Below, piece by piece: positions 20,710-31,554 of a stretch of 64,000 nt of DNA. This DNA is from Buxus sempervirens (lineage: Eukaryota; Streptophyta; Magnoliopsida; Buxales; Buxaceae): positions 32,476,853-32,540,852 of the forward strand of contig OX387183.1 in the NCBI GenBank assembly GCA_947561395.2. Direction: 5' to 3'. The notes beneath the pieces are model-generated. The model did not search any database, was not told the DNA's origin, and saw only the letters and a program-made list of their open reading frames with translations. Within the stretch, counting starts at the first letter, position 1; each line of letters starts with the position of its first letter. Made by a program: the position numbers and the translations under genes.

Positions 20710-23175
20710 TGTGAGACATGGAAAAATCACCGAGATGATTCCCCTCCGTCAACATAGGCTCAATAGAAATGTGAGAGTCGCCACCATCCAATTTTTGGGG
20801 TGAATGGGCACCAAAAGATTAAAAAATAAGCAAAAAGAGCTAAAAGGCAAATACTAGAGTAAAAATAACTCTACTTGAAAATCAAATCCAGAGATGGGTA
20901 AGGGGATTAGATTATGAACGGGGGAAGGTGTTAGGCACCCCCATTCACCCACACAAGGTGGTTGCCAAGTGTTGTTCATACTAAAAAAATGAGAAAGCTT
21001 GCTAAAATCATTAAAAACCTTGGAAAAGGATTAAACAAATATGTGATATTTCTACATGAGAAATCCAAATGAATTACAGATCCTCTTTTATATCAATATT
21101 ACTTCTAAAATATCACCAATAGATGGAAATCAAAGCAAAAATTGCACAAAACCAAGTTGAGTTAAATTCGGAAAATCCAGTAAAAGCAAGAACCATTTGT
21201 CTTGAAATCATTTAAATCTAGTTTAAATTTGATCAAACCAAATTCATTTGAGAGATTATGATAAATGGAAGACTCATGCAAATTTTCAATCAATTCCGGT
21301 TAAAGTCCTAGGAGTTATTCTCCTTTGAAATCTGCTGCTGGAGATAGTTAAAAGTGACAAGTGGGAAAGTTTGGAAAATCATTTAGAAATATTGGCTCCA
21401 TATAAATCCATGAAATTTGGTGTGAATGAAGTCTGTATGGCCATCTTTCAAATGAAACTAGCGTCATACAAAAATTCATTCGGATGTGCCTTGGGTGACC
21501 TCACGAACAGGCCACGAGGATCACAGATTAACCCAGAAAAGTGCTGTTGAGCAGTTCTGAGTAAATCTGTTACCCACGACACAAATGGAGTCAAAAAATT
21601 ATGAAACAAACTGGATTTGAAATTATACTTCCAAAGGAAAACACAGAAATAAGAATCACTCGAATCGGACTTGAAACAAACACATGGCGCTCGGTCAAAG
21701 TGACAGGTTCTACAATCAGACCTGAACTGACCTATCAACTTCGACTGAGAGGTGTCAAAAATCTACTTGATAAAAATTAATGAAAATTTACAGGTATAAA
21801 CTAGACAGCCTCATCTTTCCCATGGCTCTAGAATCACTCCAAAATTCATCCGGACGATGAAGTTACGAGTGTCCTAAATTGGGGTACAGCTACTGTGAAG
21901 TTAAGCTTTTTTAAAGAAAATCAACTCAAAACAGTGATAAGGTGTGTGGAATCCGTGCAAGATAAATCAAAATCCTTTTAAAAAGATATTGAAGAACCTC
22001 TAGGAAGAAATGGGGCACAAGCTTGGGCTCACCATTCTCTCCAATTGGAAAGAATATGCCGAAAACCCCAAAATTGAGCAAAAGTGCCCAAAACCGAGAG
22101 GTTAGACCTAGAGGTCTTCAATACTTGCTTGAAATCATGTTGAAAACCAATAAGAAATATCCCAGAATTTTTTGGGGCTATTCATTCCAGATCTATCACA
22201 ATGAATGCAATAAATCCGAAATATAAGCCGAATTCGACAAAACAAGTGCTATGTGTGTGTGTGTAAAAACCCATTCTTCAATAATATAACAACATATAGC
22301 ATGCATCCATATCAATCAAATGGGGTTCTAGAACAACCTAGGGTTCCGTTCTATTCTCGTTTCCCTTAGTTCTCTCTCCCCGTTTAACGGTTCTTCGAAA
22401 TAATCTTGGGATACTTTGAATATGAAACGGTTTTCAAAGAATCAAAAGGCTTATTTAACAAGGTTCTAATACTAGGATCAATCCTCAGTCTCGTTTCCCC
22501 TAGATCCTACCTTCACGTTTTACGACTAGGGGGAGTCTCGAGGTACTTTGAGTAGAGGAAGGGTTTTCATACACACAGATTAGGCCTTATTCTACAGAAA
22601 GGTAGAAGAAGAGAATTAAACCTAGAATGTAAGAACAAAAAAATAAAGAGAGGTCTAAGGCTTACCTGGGCTTCTGGAAGCAATACGGCAGCGATTCCCT
22701 TCTTCACTCGAAGCTCTTCAATCTCCAACTTATTGGCCATTTGCTTAAGGAGGAGCCTCCTATTTATAGGCAAAGGCTAGGGTTAGGGTTTGCATGATGG
22801 TAGACACAAAATGATGTCTAGAGTCCACTAACCTTAACCCTAAGGCTATTTCCGAGATTTCCAATCCTTTAATGAAGGATATGATGGTAAAAAGTGAAAA
22901 CTCTCGGAAAACCCTAATTTTGAGCAAAAACCTTGTATCCAACATATCAGGTCGGATATAAGGGCACATATATGTATCCGACATATGTCGTCGGATACAT
23001 TAACATCTGCTTATATCCGACAGTTGTCGGATATGAAAGAATATACTTGTATCCGACCTGAGTTGTCAGATACAAGAAAAAAATGCCTATTTCTCAAATT
23101 TTGTGCAGGTTTCAAAGGAAAGAATGATTTTTGCCAATTATCATCATTTTTCCTGTGCAATTTGGGGTATCTACA
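20710..23175 (-). mobile_element. Solo LTR of family O (TSD GGATT)
   Basis: 2466 bp, minus orientation: starts at 23175 with TGTAGATACCCCAAATTGC and ends at 20710 with ...CATGTCTCACA. Direct GGATT at 20705-20709 and 23176-23180. Same family as the LTRs of the 38473-55962 element, but diverged. Minus-strand TATA box at 22760-22770 and donor CAG|GTAAGC at 22665/22666. A hairpin cluster lies at 22974-23073, just upstream of the TATA box. Confidence 0.93.
22974..23073. repeat. U3 hairpin cluster in the O solo LTR
   Basis: Arms GTATCCGAC and GTCGGATAC (9 bp, 7-nt loop, 22974-22998). Arms ATATCCGACA and TGTCGGATAT (10 bp, 2-nt loop, 23013-23034). Arms GTATCCGAC and GTCAGATAC (one mismatch, 23049-23073). 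A fourth weaker pair precedes them at about 22934-22958. The core is TATCCGAC here, against TATCCGGT in the young element. Confidence 0.85.
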
Positions 23176-23504
23176 GGATTATAGCAAGACAAAAAAAAGG
23201 GGCACCCATCATTTCGACCCATGCATGGAAGATGGTGTGACAATAGCTAAGTAGATCTGATCACTCGACATGAGGTTGTCTCAAGCCACATATGTTGCTT
23301 CTTGAAACCCAGTTTCTATGTCAAAGACGAAAGTGATACGTCAAGAAGGGGGGCTGCACCCAACTATCTCCAAGCCCAAGGCAATTTTATTCGGCAAACT
23401 ATAAGGTGCCCGATATCATCATCTTGATGGGTTCTTTAGTTTTGGCGGGTGCAAATTCGTCAAATCAGGTATGAACCAATACATTCAATTGGCTGAGTTT
23501 TAAT

Positions 23505-24010
23505 CTGCTTGTGGCCCTGCGGGCACGGATTCGAACATGAACACGCTTCCAGCGGGCGTGAGTTCATCTAAGCAAGCCAAGCCTAAATCCACTTGTGGCC
23601 CTGCGGGCACGAATCTAGGCACGAACATGTTTGGCCCTGCAGGTACAAGTTCGTCATGTCAGGCAAGGCTGGAATCTGCTTATGGCCCTACTGGCATGGA
23701 TTCAAGCACGAATATGCTTCCAGTGGGAGCGAATTCATCAAAGTCAAGCCAAACCCGAACCCACTTGTGGCCGTGCAGGCACGGATTCAGGCACGAACCA
23801 ATATGACTCTGTGAACATGAGTTCGTCATATCAGGCTAAGCCGGGATTCGTTTGTGGCCCTGTGGGCACGAATCTAGGCATAAACATGCTAGGCTTTCCA
23901 AGCATGAGTTCGTGGTCAAGCCAGGCCCAAACCCGCTTGTGGTCCTGTGGGCACAAATTTGGGCACGAACTTAGTCACGGGTTCGTTGAGTTCCATGGGC
24001 ACAAGTAAAG
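23505..24010. repeat. 83-88-bp tandem array (about 6 units)
   Basis: CTTGTGGCCCTGCGGGCACG-like blocks recur at about 23509, 23592, 23679, 23762, 23850 and 23936. Frames through the array are open because of the repeat, not because of a gene. It lies between the nested solo LTR and the purine-rich region. Confidence 0.85.
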
Positions 24011-24099
24011 AGCCTCCATAATTGCTTAATTATTTGTCGTGAGTTTTCATGTGACATGTCCTTTAGATCCTTGCATGTGTGAATTTGGCATGCCTATAC

Positions 24100-24870
24100 T
24101 AAAAAAAATTTACAAAGAGAAATATCTTAGACATTGCACGAGAATTAAAAAAAAATTAGAAAGAGAAAAAAAAGTAGACAGTTGACGTGATGTGATGAAA
24201 AGAAAAAGTTTTTTATTGAAGAAGAAAGAGAGACTAAAAACGAAAGAAAGAAAAAGAGAAAGAATGAGAGATAGAGAGAGGATGAGATAAAGAGATTGAA
24301 AAAAAGAAAGCGATAACAGAAAGAGAGAACGAAGAAGAGATATAAGGAAGAATGAGAAGATTAAAACAAACAAAAAAGAGAGAAAGGGGCTGGTTCGTTT
24401 TGCAAAAGAAAAAGTAATAAAAAAAAATTTTATTTCTTGGGTTTGCTATGTGCGCCCAAGAGAAATGTGCATGCGGGTCGTTTTAAAAGAATTTTTTTTT
24501 AAGTGGTGATGAAAAGGGTGATGGGGGAACATGTCATACAAGAAGGGAAAAGAGATTTTTCAGACCCTCTGAAGAAAAAAAAATGAAAGAACAGACTCAA
24601 TGGAGAGAGAAATAAAAAGAGAGAATGAAGGGGAAAAAGAGAAAAAGACGTAACAGAGTGAGTGAGAGAGAGAGATAGATGAGAAAAGATGGGGATGGCT
24701 CAGCGGGGGCGTGTGTTGCATCGCCACGCACCCAATTACAGAAAGCTCCCTCCGGTAATAAATAAATAAAAAAGTGAGAAGGAGGCGGAGAGAGAAAGGA
24801 CACATAAGAAATAAGAAGAAAGAGGGAGAGAGAAGGGAGAGTGAGCACAGAGAAGAACATATACGAGAAA
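24100..24870 (+). other. Long purine-rich tract before the 3' LTR
   Basis: About 770 bp with very strong purine bias on the plus strand (AAAGAGAGA-type sequence). The minus strand shows stop-poor, Ser/Leu/Phe-rich frames that are a by-product of the bias. Function unknown. Confidence 0.7.
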
Positions 24871-25250
24871 AATAAAAAATATTAAAATACTTGGATTTAT
24901 TTCAAAAACTTTAATTTTTAACAAGATAGAGATCAATGACAAGTATTTATATAATTTCTGTATGAGATTATTTGTTTGATAGGTACTCTAGTTCCCTTGA
25001 GTTGGACTTTAAATCCAACTCAAGGGAGTTAGAGTATTAGAATTCTACACAACTCTTACTTGTAATTGGGCTTTAACTATGAGAATTTGAGTCCAACTCT
25101 GCCTCTAACTTGCCAAAGTCTTGGTAAGACCTTGGCACAATCAATTTAACTGAGACAAACATTTTAAGTTAAAAATTAGTCAATATTGCTAATTACCAAA
25201 AATACCCCATACACTTGTGTTTTGCTTTTGGCACCTGAAAATTGCCAAAA

Positions 25251-25262
25251 CGCAAAAGGGGG
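25251..25262 (+). other. Polypurine tract of the old element
   Basis: AAAAGGGGGC just upstream of the 3' LTR start (TGTAGATGACC at 25268), in the expected position for plus-strand priming. Confidence 0.7.
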
Positions 25263-25267
25263 CTTAA

Positions 25268-26260
25268 TGTAGATGACCGTTTGTGTAACTTGACATGTCA
25301 CCTATATAATGTTCGGCATGGGTGATTTGTCACATGATATAAACAGATTTGTCATGGGTTATCTGTCATCCGACCGAGACAACCTGTCATGGGTCATCTG
25401 TTACTTGACAGATTAGCCTATCATGGGTTATTTGTTACTTGACAAAAACAATAATAATAAAATATGATATGATTTATTTATATTATATTAATTTGACATA
25501 TTGGAGTGGAGATCTCAGTCTTGGGCGAAAGCCCACTTAGGGGGGGTTTTTGGCAGTCCTTAAGGTGTAGCGGACACAGGCATGGGAATCGTCGACAGCC
25601 AGTGACGAATCACGGCATGTCGACCTAGAATGACGAAGACCTCAAGTGATTTATAATTTCACATCTTGACATGTGGACCCCAGTGTACCAATCAGAGAGC
25701 TCTATCTTTTATCTTCATTATCTCTTATTTTATTCTTATCTTGAACCTAGACCGTTATGAGACCAGATTCATGATAAACATAAGAACACCCTAAGCCTCA
25801 GATTATGACAAGTGTCACAATCCTAGAGATCCATTCTTTCTATAAATATAAGAACCCTCTTTCATTTGAGGACCCCTGGATCTTTGGCTGCTGAGAGCAG
25901 TACTTCTTTTCCTCTGGACCTTCTCCAAATCTATCAGGAATTCTCTAAGTCCATCTTTGGATTTCTGTCTTCTACACTTTCTGGAACCATGAAAGGAGCT
26001 CTCTGGCTTGACATACGTGAAGAACACCTGAGTATCTCCCGTCTCTCATTCTAGCCATTGCCTACCTCTTACGCCTTATTGACTCCAACCCCTCTTGTGT
26101 TCAAGAACGACGCGGGAACGGTTGCTGAGTCAGCGATTTAGGCCAATGTCGGACATACCTCTCCTACTCATAATCGAGATCTGAAAACACATCATCGACA
26201 TTTTGACACCGTGGAGATAACATTGGACATGTGGACGTGGATTCAAAAAAGGCACCTACA
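25268..26260 (+). repeat. 3' LTR of the old Tat-like element
   Basis: 993 bp, TGTAGATGACC...GGCACCTACA, paired with 14982-15974. It keeps the TG start that the 5' LTR has lost. Followed by the AACAC duplication. Confidence 0.9.
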
Positions 26261-26265
26261 AACAC

Positions 26266-26413
26266 TACTTACCAATTCAGTTCAGTATTCCTCCCTTCTT
26301 CTTCCTCTTCCCTTCTTCCCCCTTCTTCCTTTCTCCTCTGCTTCTCTTCTTCTCCTTGCGCCCCTTTTCTTCTAACCCTCACGAACAAAGAAGAACCTTC
26401 GGGTTCTTCTATC

Positions 26414-26461
<48 letters not shown>

Positions 26462-26625
26462 ATTTTAAGTGAACCGCCTGAACCAATTAAAATAAACCAA
26501 ACCCACCCGAACCAAACCAACCCAATTAAGCATTTTCTTTAAAATTGGATTTAAGTAACGTCATTAAATCCTGTAATCCCCTATTTACCCTTACTTAAAA
26601 TTTCTTAAAAATTCAGGGTTTTACA
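26266..26625 (-). mobile_element. Family T LTR W, segment c, with CA/TA microsatellite
   Basis: Last part of W, ending on the plus strand with TTCAGGGTTTTACA. Contains a (CA)n run followed by (TA)n at about 26419-26460, and a pyrimidine-rich TTCTTCC stretch at 26280-26370. Confidence 0.6.
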
Positions 26626-27531
26626 GCTCCACACATGCGAGGTGCATGTGAGTGTGTGCCTCCTTCCTGGAAGTCAGGATTTTAGGAGTCTCCACTGCCT
26701 AATGGGGTGCAAGCTGACACCTGGGTGCCTAGGGTTTGTCTATTAGGCGGTCTATGGCTTGAGATTCAAGGTAGGGTCTCAATTACAGTCCGGGGAAGTC
26801 CGTGGACACCTCGGTCCACCTCGTCGGGTGACGGGTCCCTTAGGTCTTCTTGGTTGGAGTCAACTCGGTCTATTTCTCCCAATTCCTATGTCTGATATGC
26901 ACTCTTTGGGTTAAGTCTGTGTGGGGACCACCTGAGTGGTGTGGGTCCCCTTTTTATTTGATTTTTATCTTTTTTACTTTGAAAGTGAAGTGGGTTTGGG
27001 GTGGGCCCCATTGGAAGGCCCATGGGTGTGCCAAGTTGGGCTTAAGTCAAGCCCAAGTCCCGTTCAGGGTTACATTGCATAACCCCTTTTAGGATTGGGT
27101 TTATTTGGTTTGGAAGTGGTTTAAGCATGCAAAGTTAATTTAATTTGGTTTAAATTTTTAAAGAAGGTTCAGTGGGCTTGGAGGAGGCCCATGGAAGACC
27201 CAAATAGCTTGGTTCCACCCTTGGGGTGGACCTTGGCTGAGCAAGGCGGGTGTGGGCCCCATTAGAAAGCCCACAAGGAGATCTTATTGGGCCCCCAGTG
27301 GGCCCAAGTCCCAAGAGAGGTCCTTGATTAATCAGAGGCCTCATTAGGTTAGGGTTAGTTTGATTAGGTTATTATTTAATCTTGATTAATCTGAAAAAAC
27401 AGGTTTTTTTGCATTTACTGTGTACTACTTGTATATAAGGTGTGGATTGGCCTTGTCCGCATAGTATGTGCGGGAAGGGCCAAACCGCCCTATATATATG
27501 GGCAGACCCAAAAGTCAAAAAACCTACTTTT

Positions 27532-27533
<2 letters not shown>

Positions 27534-27563
<30 letters not shown>
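27534..27563 (+). repeat. G30 homopolymer
   Basis: Thirty consecutive G inside LTR S copy B. Runs this long are rare and prone to length errors in sequencing and assembly. Confidence 0.9.
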
Positions 27564-27566
<3 letters not shown>

Positions 27567-28687
27567 GGCCTTTTTCCTACATGTGTGTCTTAACATGTTT
27601 GTGGGTCACTGTGTTGACCCACAGTGGTCTTTCCTCCTTCATTTTTAGCAAGAAACCTACTTTCTAAGGTTTTAGCCAAGGGGGGAAAGGAGGGAGAAAG
27701 GCTACGGGCAAGCACACAAGGTTAGCCTTCCATGGAGGGGACTAACCTAAGGGCCCGAAAGGCCTTGTGTTTAAGTCCATTCGGCCAAACCATGCATTCA
27801 TGCAAGTAATAACAGAAATGTATCAAAGAAAATCACATAAAATAAGAGGTGGAGTGTGTGCAAGCATGACTTATGATATTTGCTTAATACATATTCATGA
27901 TATCCTAAAAACACGATATTTCCGTGTAGTGTGTGTTCATGCTATATGTATATGCAAGAATCTAAACACAAGTAATCATCCATGCATGCTTAAATAATTT
28001 AACAAAATAACCTAAAAATCATATGTGAGAGAAGTAAAATGAAGGGTTGAGGGGGGTTTAAGGGTACATTAGATGTAGAGAGGGGAGAAGGGAGACCATT
28101 CTCTCCCTTTGTCAAATTACATAAAAATAAAAGGAAAAGCAGAAAATGAGCCTTCCAGTGAGGTTTGGGACACTTTCAACATGATGCCCCTCCCTCCTTT
28201 TTTGAACTTTGGACACTTCCCCTTACCATGGGAACCTCCTTGTATGGAGGGAATCGAGAAAAAAGAGGAAGACGAAAAGGGGAAGAAGCAAAATACTATG
28301 TAAGGAACCAAAAATCATGAAACATGCTCACATTCCATTTATTTTCATATATGTTAAACAAAAATCACCAAGGAAGCTTACCTTGGGGTGGTTTGAACTT
28401 TTGGAGATGTGTGGAGGGCCCCTTGAGAAGTAGACAGCACCTTGAGACTATTTTCTTGGCTCCACAGCAAGTTCCCAAGTCTTCTTCTTGCTTGAGTTGA
28501 AGAAAAAGATGATAGATGAAGGTTTGAGAGGGTTAGAAAGGGGTTAAAGGAGGGTTTGGGTGCTTGAGGGTGAGAGAGTGGGGCTAGGGGGGTATCTAGG
28601 ATGTGGAAGAGAGGTTAGAGACCATTCAAGAAGAAGCCAACCCCCAGCCAAGGCCTGAAGTTGCTTATTTGTAGAAATCAGTCTTGC

Positions 28688-28732
28688 CCGTATATAGTGT
28701 GGGGGCAAGGCTTGCCCGCACATTATATACGG
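28688..28732. repeat. Large U3 hairpin in family S copy B
   Basis: Two 22-bp arms (28688-28709 and 28711-28732) match at 20 of 22 positions around a single central base. A second imperfect pair lies at about 28931-28976 with outer arms CCGCATAGTAT and ATACTATGCAGG. The stems use CCGTATATA and CCGCATA cores instead of TATCCGG. Confidence 0.8.
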
Positions 28733-29769
28733 ACGAGATGTCTTGTCCACAATCATCGCGATCCGTCCATTTGGCAAATTCCCGCAAAGGATAAGATTTT
28801 CCGAATATGTCTCAAAACCATATGGGAAGTGTGGGCAAGCCATTTTTAGCCCAATTTTGCTCCGCCCGAATTCTAAGTACGGATTTTGTGATTTTCTAAG
28901 ATTCTGGATAACGTTTTGGATAAGATTCTGCCCGCATAGTATATACGGACAAGGCATGTCCATACATACTATGCAGGCATGACCTTCTCTCTCCTATTTT
29001 GACTAATTTGATGTAATGTGATTTGATGGGATTTTCTCTTTTAATGAGAGAATCCGAATTATTGGATTTTTTATTTAATTTAATTAGCAAAATAAAGATA
29101 TTTTTAAGAGAATTAATATTATATTCAAGATATTTTGGTTATCTTGTCAATTTTGTCCTTTCTTTGCCACGTGGTAGATGTGATGTGCACATTTGCCACG
29201 TGGACAGCTCTTCTGCCTTTTTGCCCTAGGGCCTGATCTGCTCATAAGTTCTTTGTCCGGACCCCGATTCTGGCAAACTCAGTTGCGTTGGAATCGTGTC
29301 GGATTCCCTATCCACTGAGATGGAGTAAGGCAGTTAATTCAAGTTTTGAGCAGAAAGTCGAAACTGCTTCCTAAGCTCTGATTTGCTCACACTCTTCCGT
29401 CCAGACCCCGATTCTGACAAACTCAGTTATGTCGGAACCGCGTCGAAATTCCCTATCTGTTGGGATAGAGTATGGCAGTTGATTTGGTTTGGGCAGAAAG
29501 TCCATTTCTACTCCCCCAGGGTTTGACCTGTCCATAATTCCTTCATTCGGACCCCGATTCTGACAAACTTAGCTGCATTGGAACCGTGTCATAAATTCCT
29601 ATCAATTGAGATAGGGCAAGGTAGCCAACTTGAATTTGATCAGAAAGTGAGTTTTTGCTTCTTAGGGTTTGGAGCTGTCTTTTAGGGTTTTCACTTTTGA
29701 CACTTCCGAAAGGTACAAAAATGAGATGCTTACACGATCTTCTCCCTCAAAAGAATAAAGGTGAAGATA

Positions 29770-30235
29770 TTACAAAACTAACTACTTGTAAGTTGGTTCC
29801 CTCCTTCTGGATTAATATCAACTTTGATGGAGCTACATGTGGCAATCCAAGTAGGGCAGCAGTCAAGATTGTTGGACGAGATGAAACCGGCAAGTTTGTC
29901 TTTGGATATGCAATGCAAGGTTATGCGCACACTATCATTACTAGAGGAAGCGTCATCCCTTAAGGAAGATTTTATCGTTATAAACAAACATGGGCTTTCC
30001 ACAGATTATAATGGAAGGAGATTGTCATGTATTGCTATAACTTTTTTGGAAACAGATACAAGAAATACAATAGCATATCCAAGTGATGGTTTTGCATATT
30101 TAGCAGCTGGTGGAAAGCATAAGCAAGTAAGGTTCATCCACATGCAGAGACAAGCCAACATGGTTGTTTATACCCTGACTAATTTTGCATTAGATTGTTA
30201 TTACTCATGTTATTGGAAAGACAAACCATGTTAAT
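29770..30235 (+). pseudogene. RNase H-like (RVT_3 type) pseudogene fragment
   Basis: Frames at 29655-29963 and 29824-30234 together resemble the RNase H domain found at the end of plant LINE polyproteins and in related solo genes. Visible marks: a W-I-N-I-N-F-D-G-A start with G-N-P, a G-R-D-x-x-G-x-F-V-F-G-Y strand, an M-E-G-D-C segment in another frame near 30010, and a C-terminal Q-A-N-M-V-V-Y-T-L-T-N-F-A helix near 30150. A stop at 29961-29963 and at least two frame changes break it. RNase H cuts RNA in RNA-DNA hybrids; this copy cannot be functional. Confidence 0.7.
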
Positions 30236-30421
30236 GTATTATTTGCCCTCTTTTTGATGATGTTATAGGGCACCCCACTTGTAGAAATGTTTCACATTAA
30301 ATCTAATGCCCTCATTAGATTGTTACTCATGTTATTGGAAAGACAAACCATGTTAATGTATTACTCTGATGATGTTATAGGGCACCCCACTTGTAGAAAT
30401 GCTTCACATTAAATCTAATGC
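30190..30421. repeat. Tandem duplication of the pseudogene tail
   Basis: A segment of about 107-120 bp (from TTACTCATGTTATTGGAAAG to CACATTAAATCTAATGC) occurs twice in a row, at about 30203-30311 and 30324-30421. The second copy lacks about 13 bp (a TTTGCCCTCTTTT stretch). Confidence 0.85.
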
Positions 30422-30439
30422 TCAAAGTTTCTTACCCCA

Positions 30440-31554
30440 AAAAAAAAATGAAAAAGAAAAGAAGGGGCTCTATACCTAAGATATTAATATTTGAAAGAGC
30501 TTTTCAAATACGTTTTTGTGAATTTGGAAACAATTAAAAAAAATATAATAATTAGTCAAAATCAATTAGGATTAAAAGTCAACATAAAATACATTTAGTA
30601 AGTAATAATTTTGATCTAAAACTTATTTGTGATAGTGGTTGTAATTACTGTATTAGTGTTGGCAGTGATGTTAGAAATGGGGTGGTGGTTGGAAGGTTTT
30701 AAAACTTGATATAGGCCGATACTAATGAGAGGCCCGAGAGGCCTGGAATGTTTAAGAAGGAATAAGAAGCAAAATTTTTTCTTTTCTTCACAGCAACTAA
30801 ACGAAGGATGTTTTTATTCGTTTCAATTCTTCTCGTTCTTCTTTTTCACTGCAATGAACAAGGTTTTTTTTTTTCCCCCTCCCGTCTTTTTTTTTTTCTA
30901 ATTCTTCACAAGAGGAGGAGGGGGTGGGGGGAGGAGGGGGATGGTGGTGGTGGGGTGTTGTGGTGTCTGTTTTTTTTTCCCTTCTCTTTTAACAGTTGGA
31001 TTTCTTTTTCCTCTTCTACTCGTCCTTCATAGCAATGAGGCGTTTGAACAAGTTAGTTCTTCGTCGTCTTCTTCCGTCTGAGAAAACCTAGGATGAAGCT
31101 GAGTTGGTACCGCTTGCAACTTTAACTTATAAGACTACTCACCCGGATGCCAGTTCAATAGTGCTTGGTAACGTTAGCAGTAATAATGGCAATGGTCATG
31201 GTAACAGTGGCGATGATGGTAGTAATTTGAGAGCCATTTGAGTAGCCAAACTATAATCAGAAAAGTTAGAAAGGAATGGGCATTGTCATCTGCCAAAAAA
31301 ATCTGTTGACTCTGTAAACATCCACACACCATAAAACTTTGCAAGCATAAAATGGATGAATTCACATTGGAATATATGAAGACAAACCATAAAATTCTGT
31401 AAACATAATAGTGGATGGGTTTAAATTGAATTTCTTGAATTTGAATGACTGAATTGTCAGAAAGTTTCGTGATTGATCCAATCTTCAGAAAAAATGGAAA
31501 AAAAGAAGCAAAAGATACCATTAATTAAACGACATTGACATGGGGGTAATGTCA
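30440..31554. other. Intergenic region downstream of the cyclin gene
   Basis: About 1.1 kb with no gene I can support. Contains a G-rich stretch (GGAGGAGGGGGTGGG type) near 30911-30956 flanked by T runs. A short stretch at 31033-31240 has coding-like composition but no long frame. The part next to 31555 should contain the cyclin 3' UTR. Confidence 0.5.

Larger units (their letters stand above)
14982..26260 (+). mobile_element. Old non-autonomous Tat-like Ty3/gypsy element (TSD AACAC)
   Basis: Two 993-bp LTRs (14982-15974 and 25268-26260) enclose 9.3 kb. TSD AACAC at 14977-14981 and 26261-26265. Primer site for tRNA-Arg directly after the 5' LTR and a polypurine tract before the 3' LTR. The only coding remains are a broken gag; no protease, RT, RNase H or integrase is visible. 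The interior instead holds two minisatellites, a purine-rich tract, a MITE and a solo LTR. In the first 143 bp of the two LTRs I count about 13 differences by eye (near 9%), so it is far older than the element at 38473. It probably depended on enzymes supplied by a relative. Confidence 0.9.
26640..29734 (-). mobile_element. LTR of family S, copy B (minus orientation, probably solo)
   Basis: Starts on the minus strand at 29734 with TGTAAGCATCTCATTTTTG, as copy A does. The 3' terminus near 26640 is approximate. A minus-strand donor-like AAG|GTAAGC lies at 28381/28382. Hairpins lie at 28688-28732 and about 28931-28976, with a further inverted pair in the leader near 27455. It holds a 30-G homopolymer at 27534-27563, and three 145-bp units at 29235-29640. 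No primer site or gag is attached. Confidence 0.65.

Noticed and set aside
24110..24942. Ser/Leu/Phe-rich minus-strand frames
   Set aside because: By-product of a long purine-rich plus strand without stops on the complement.
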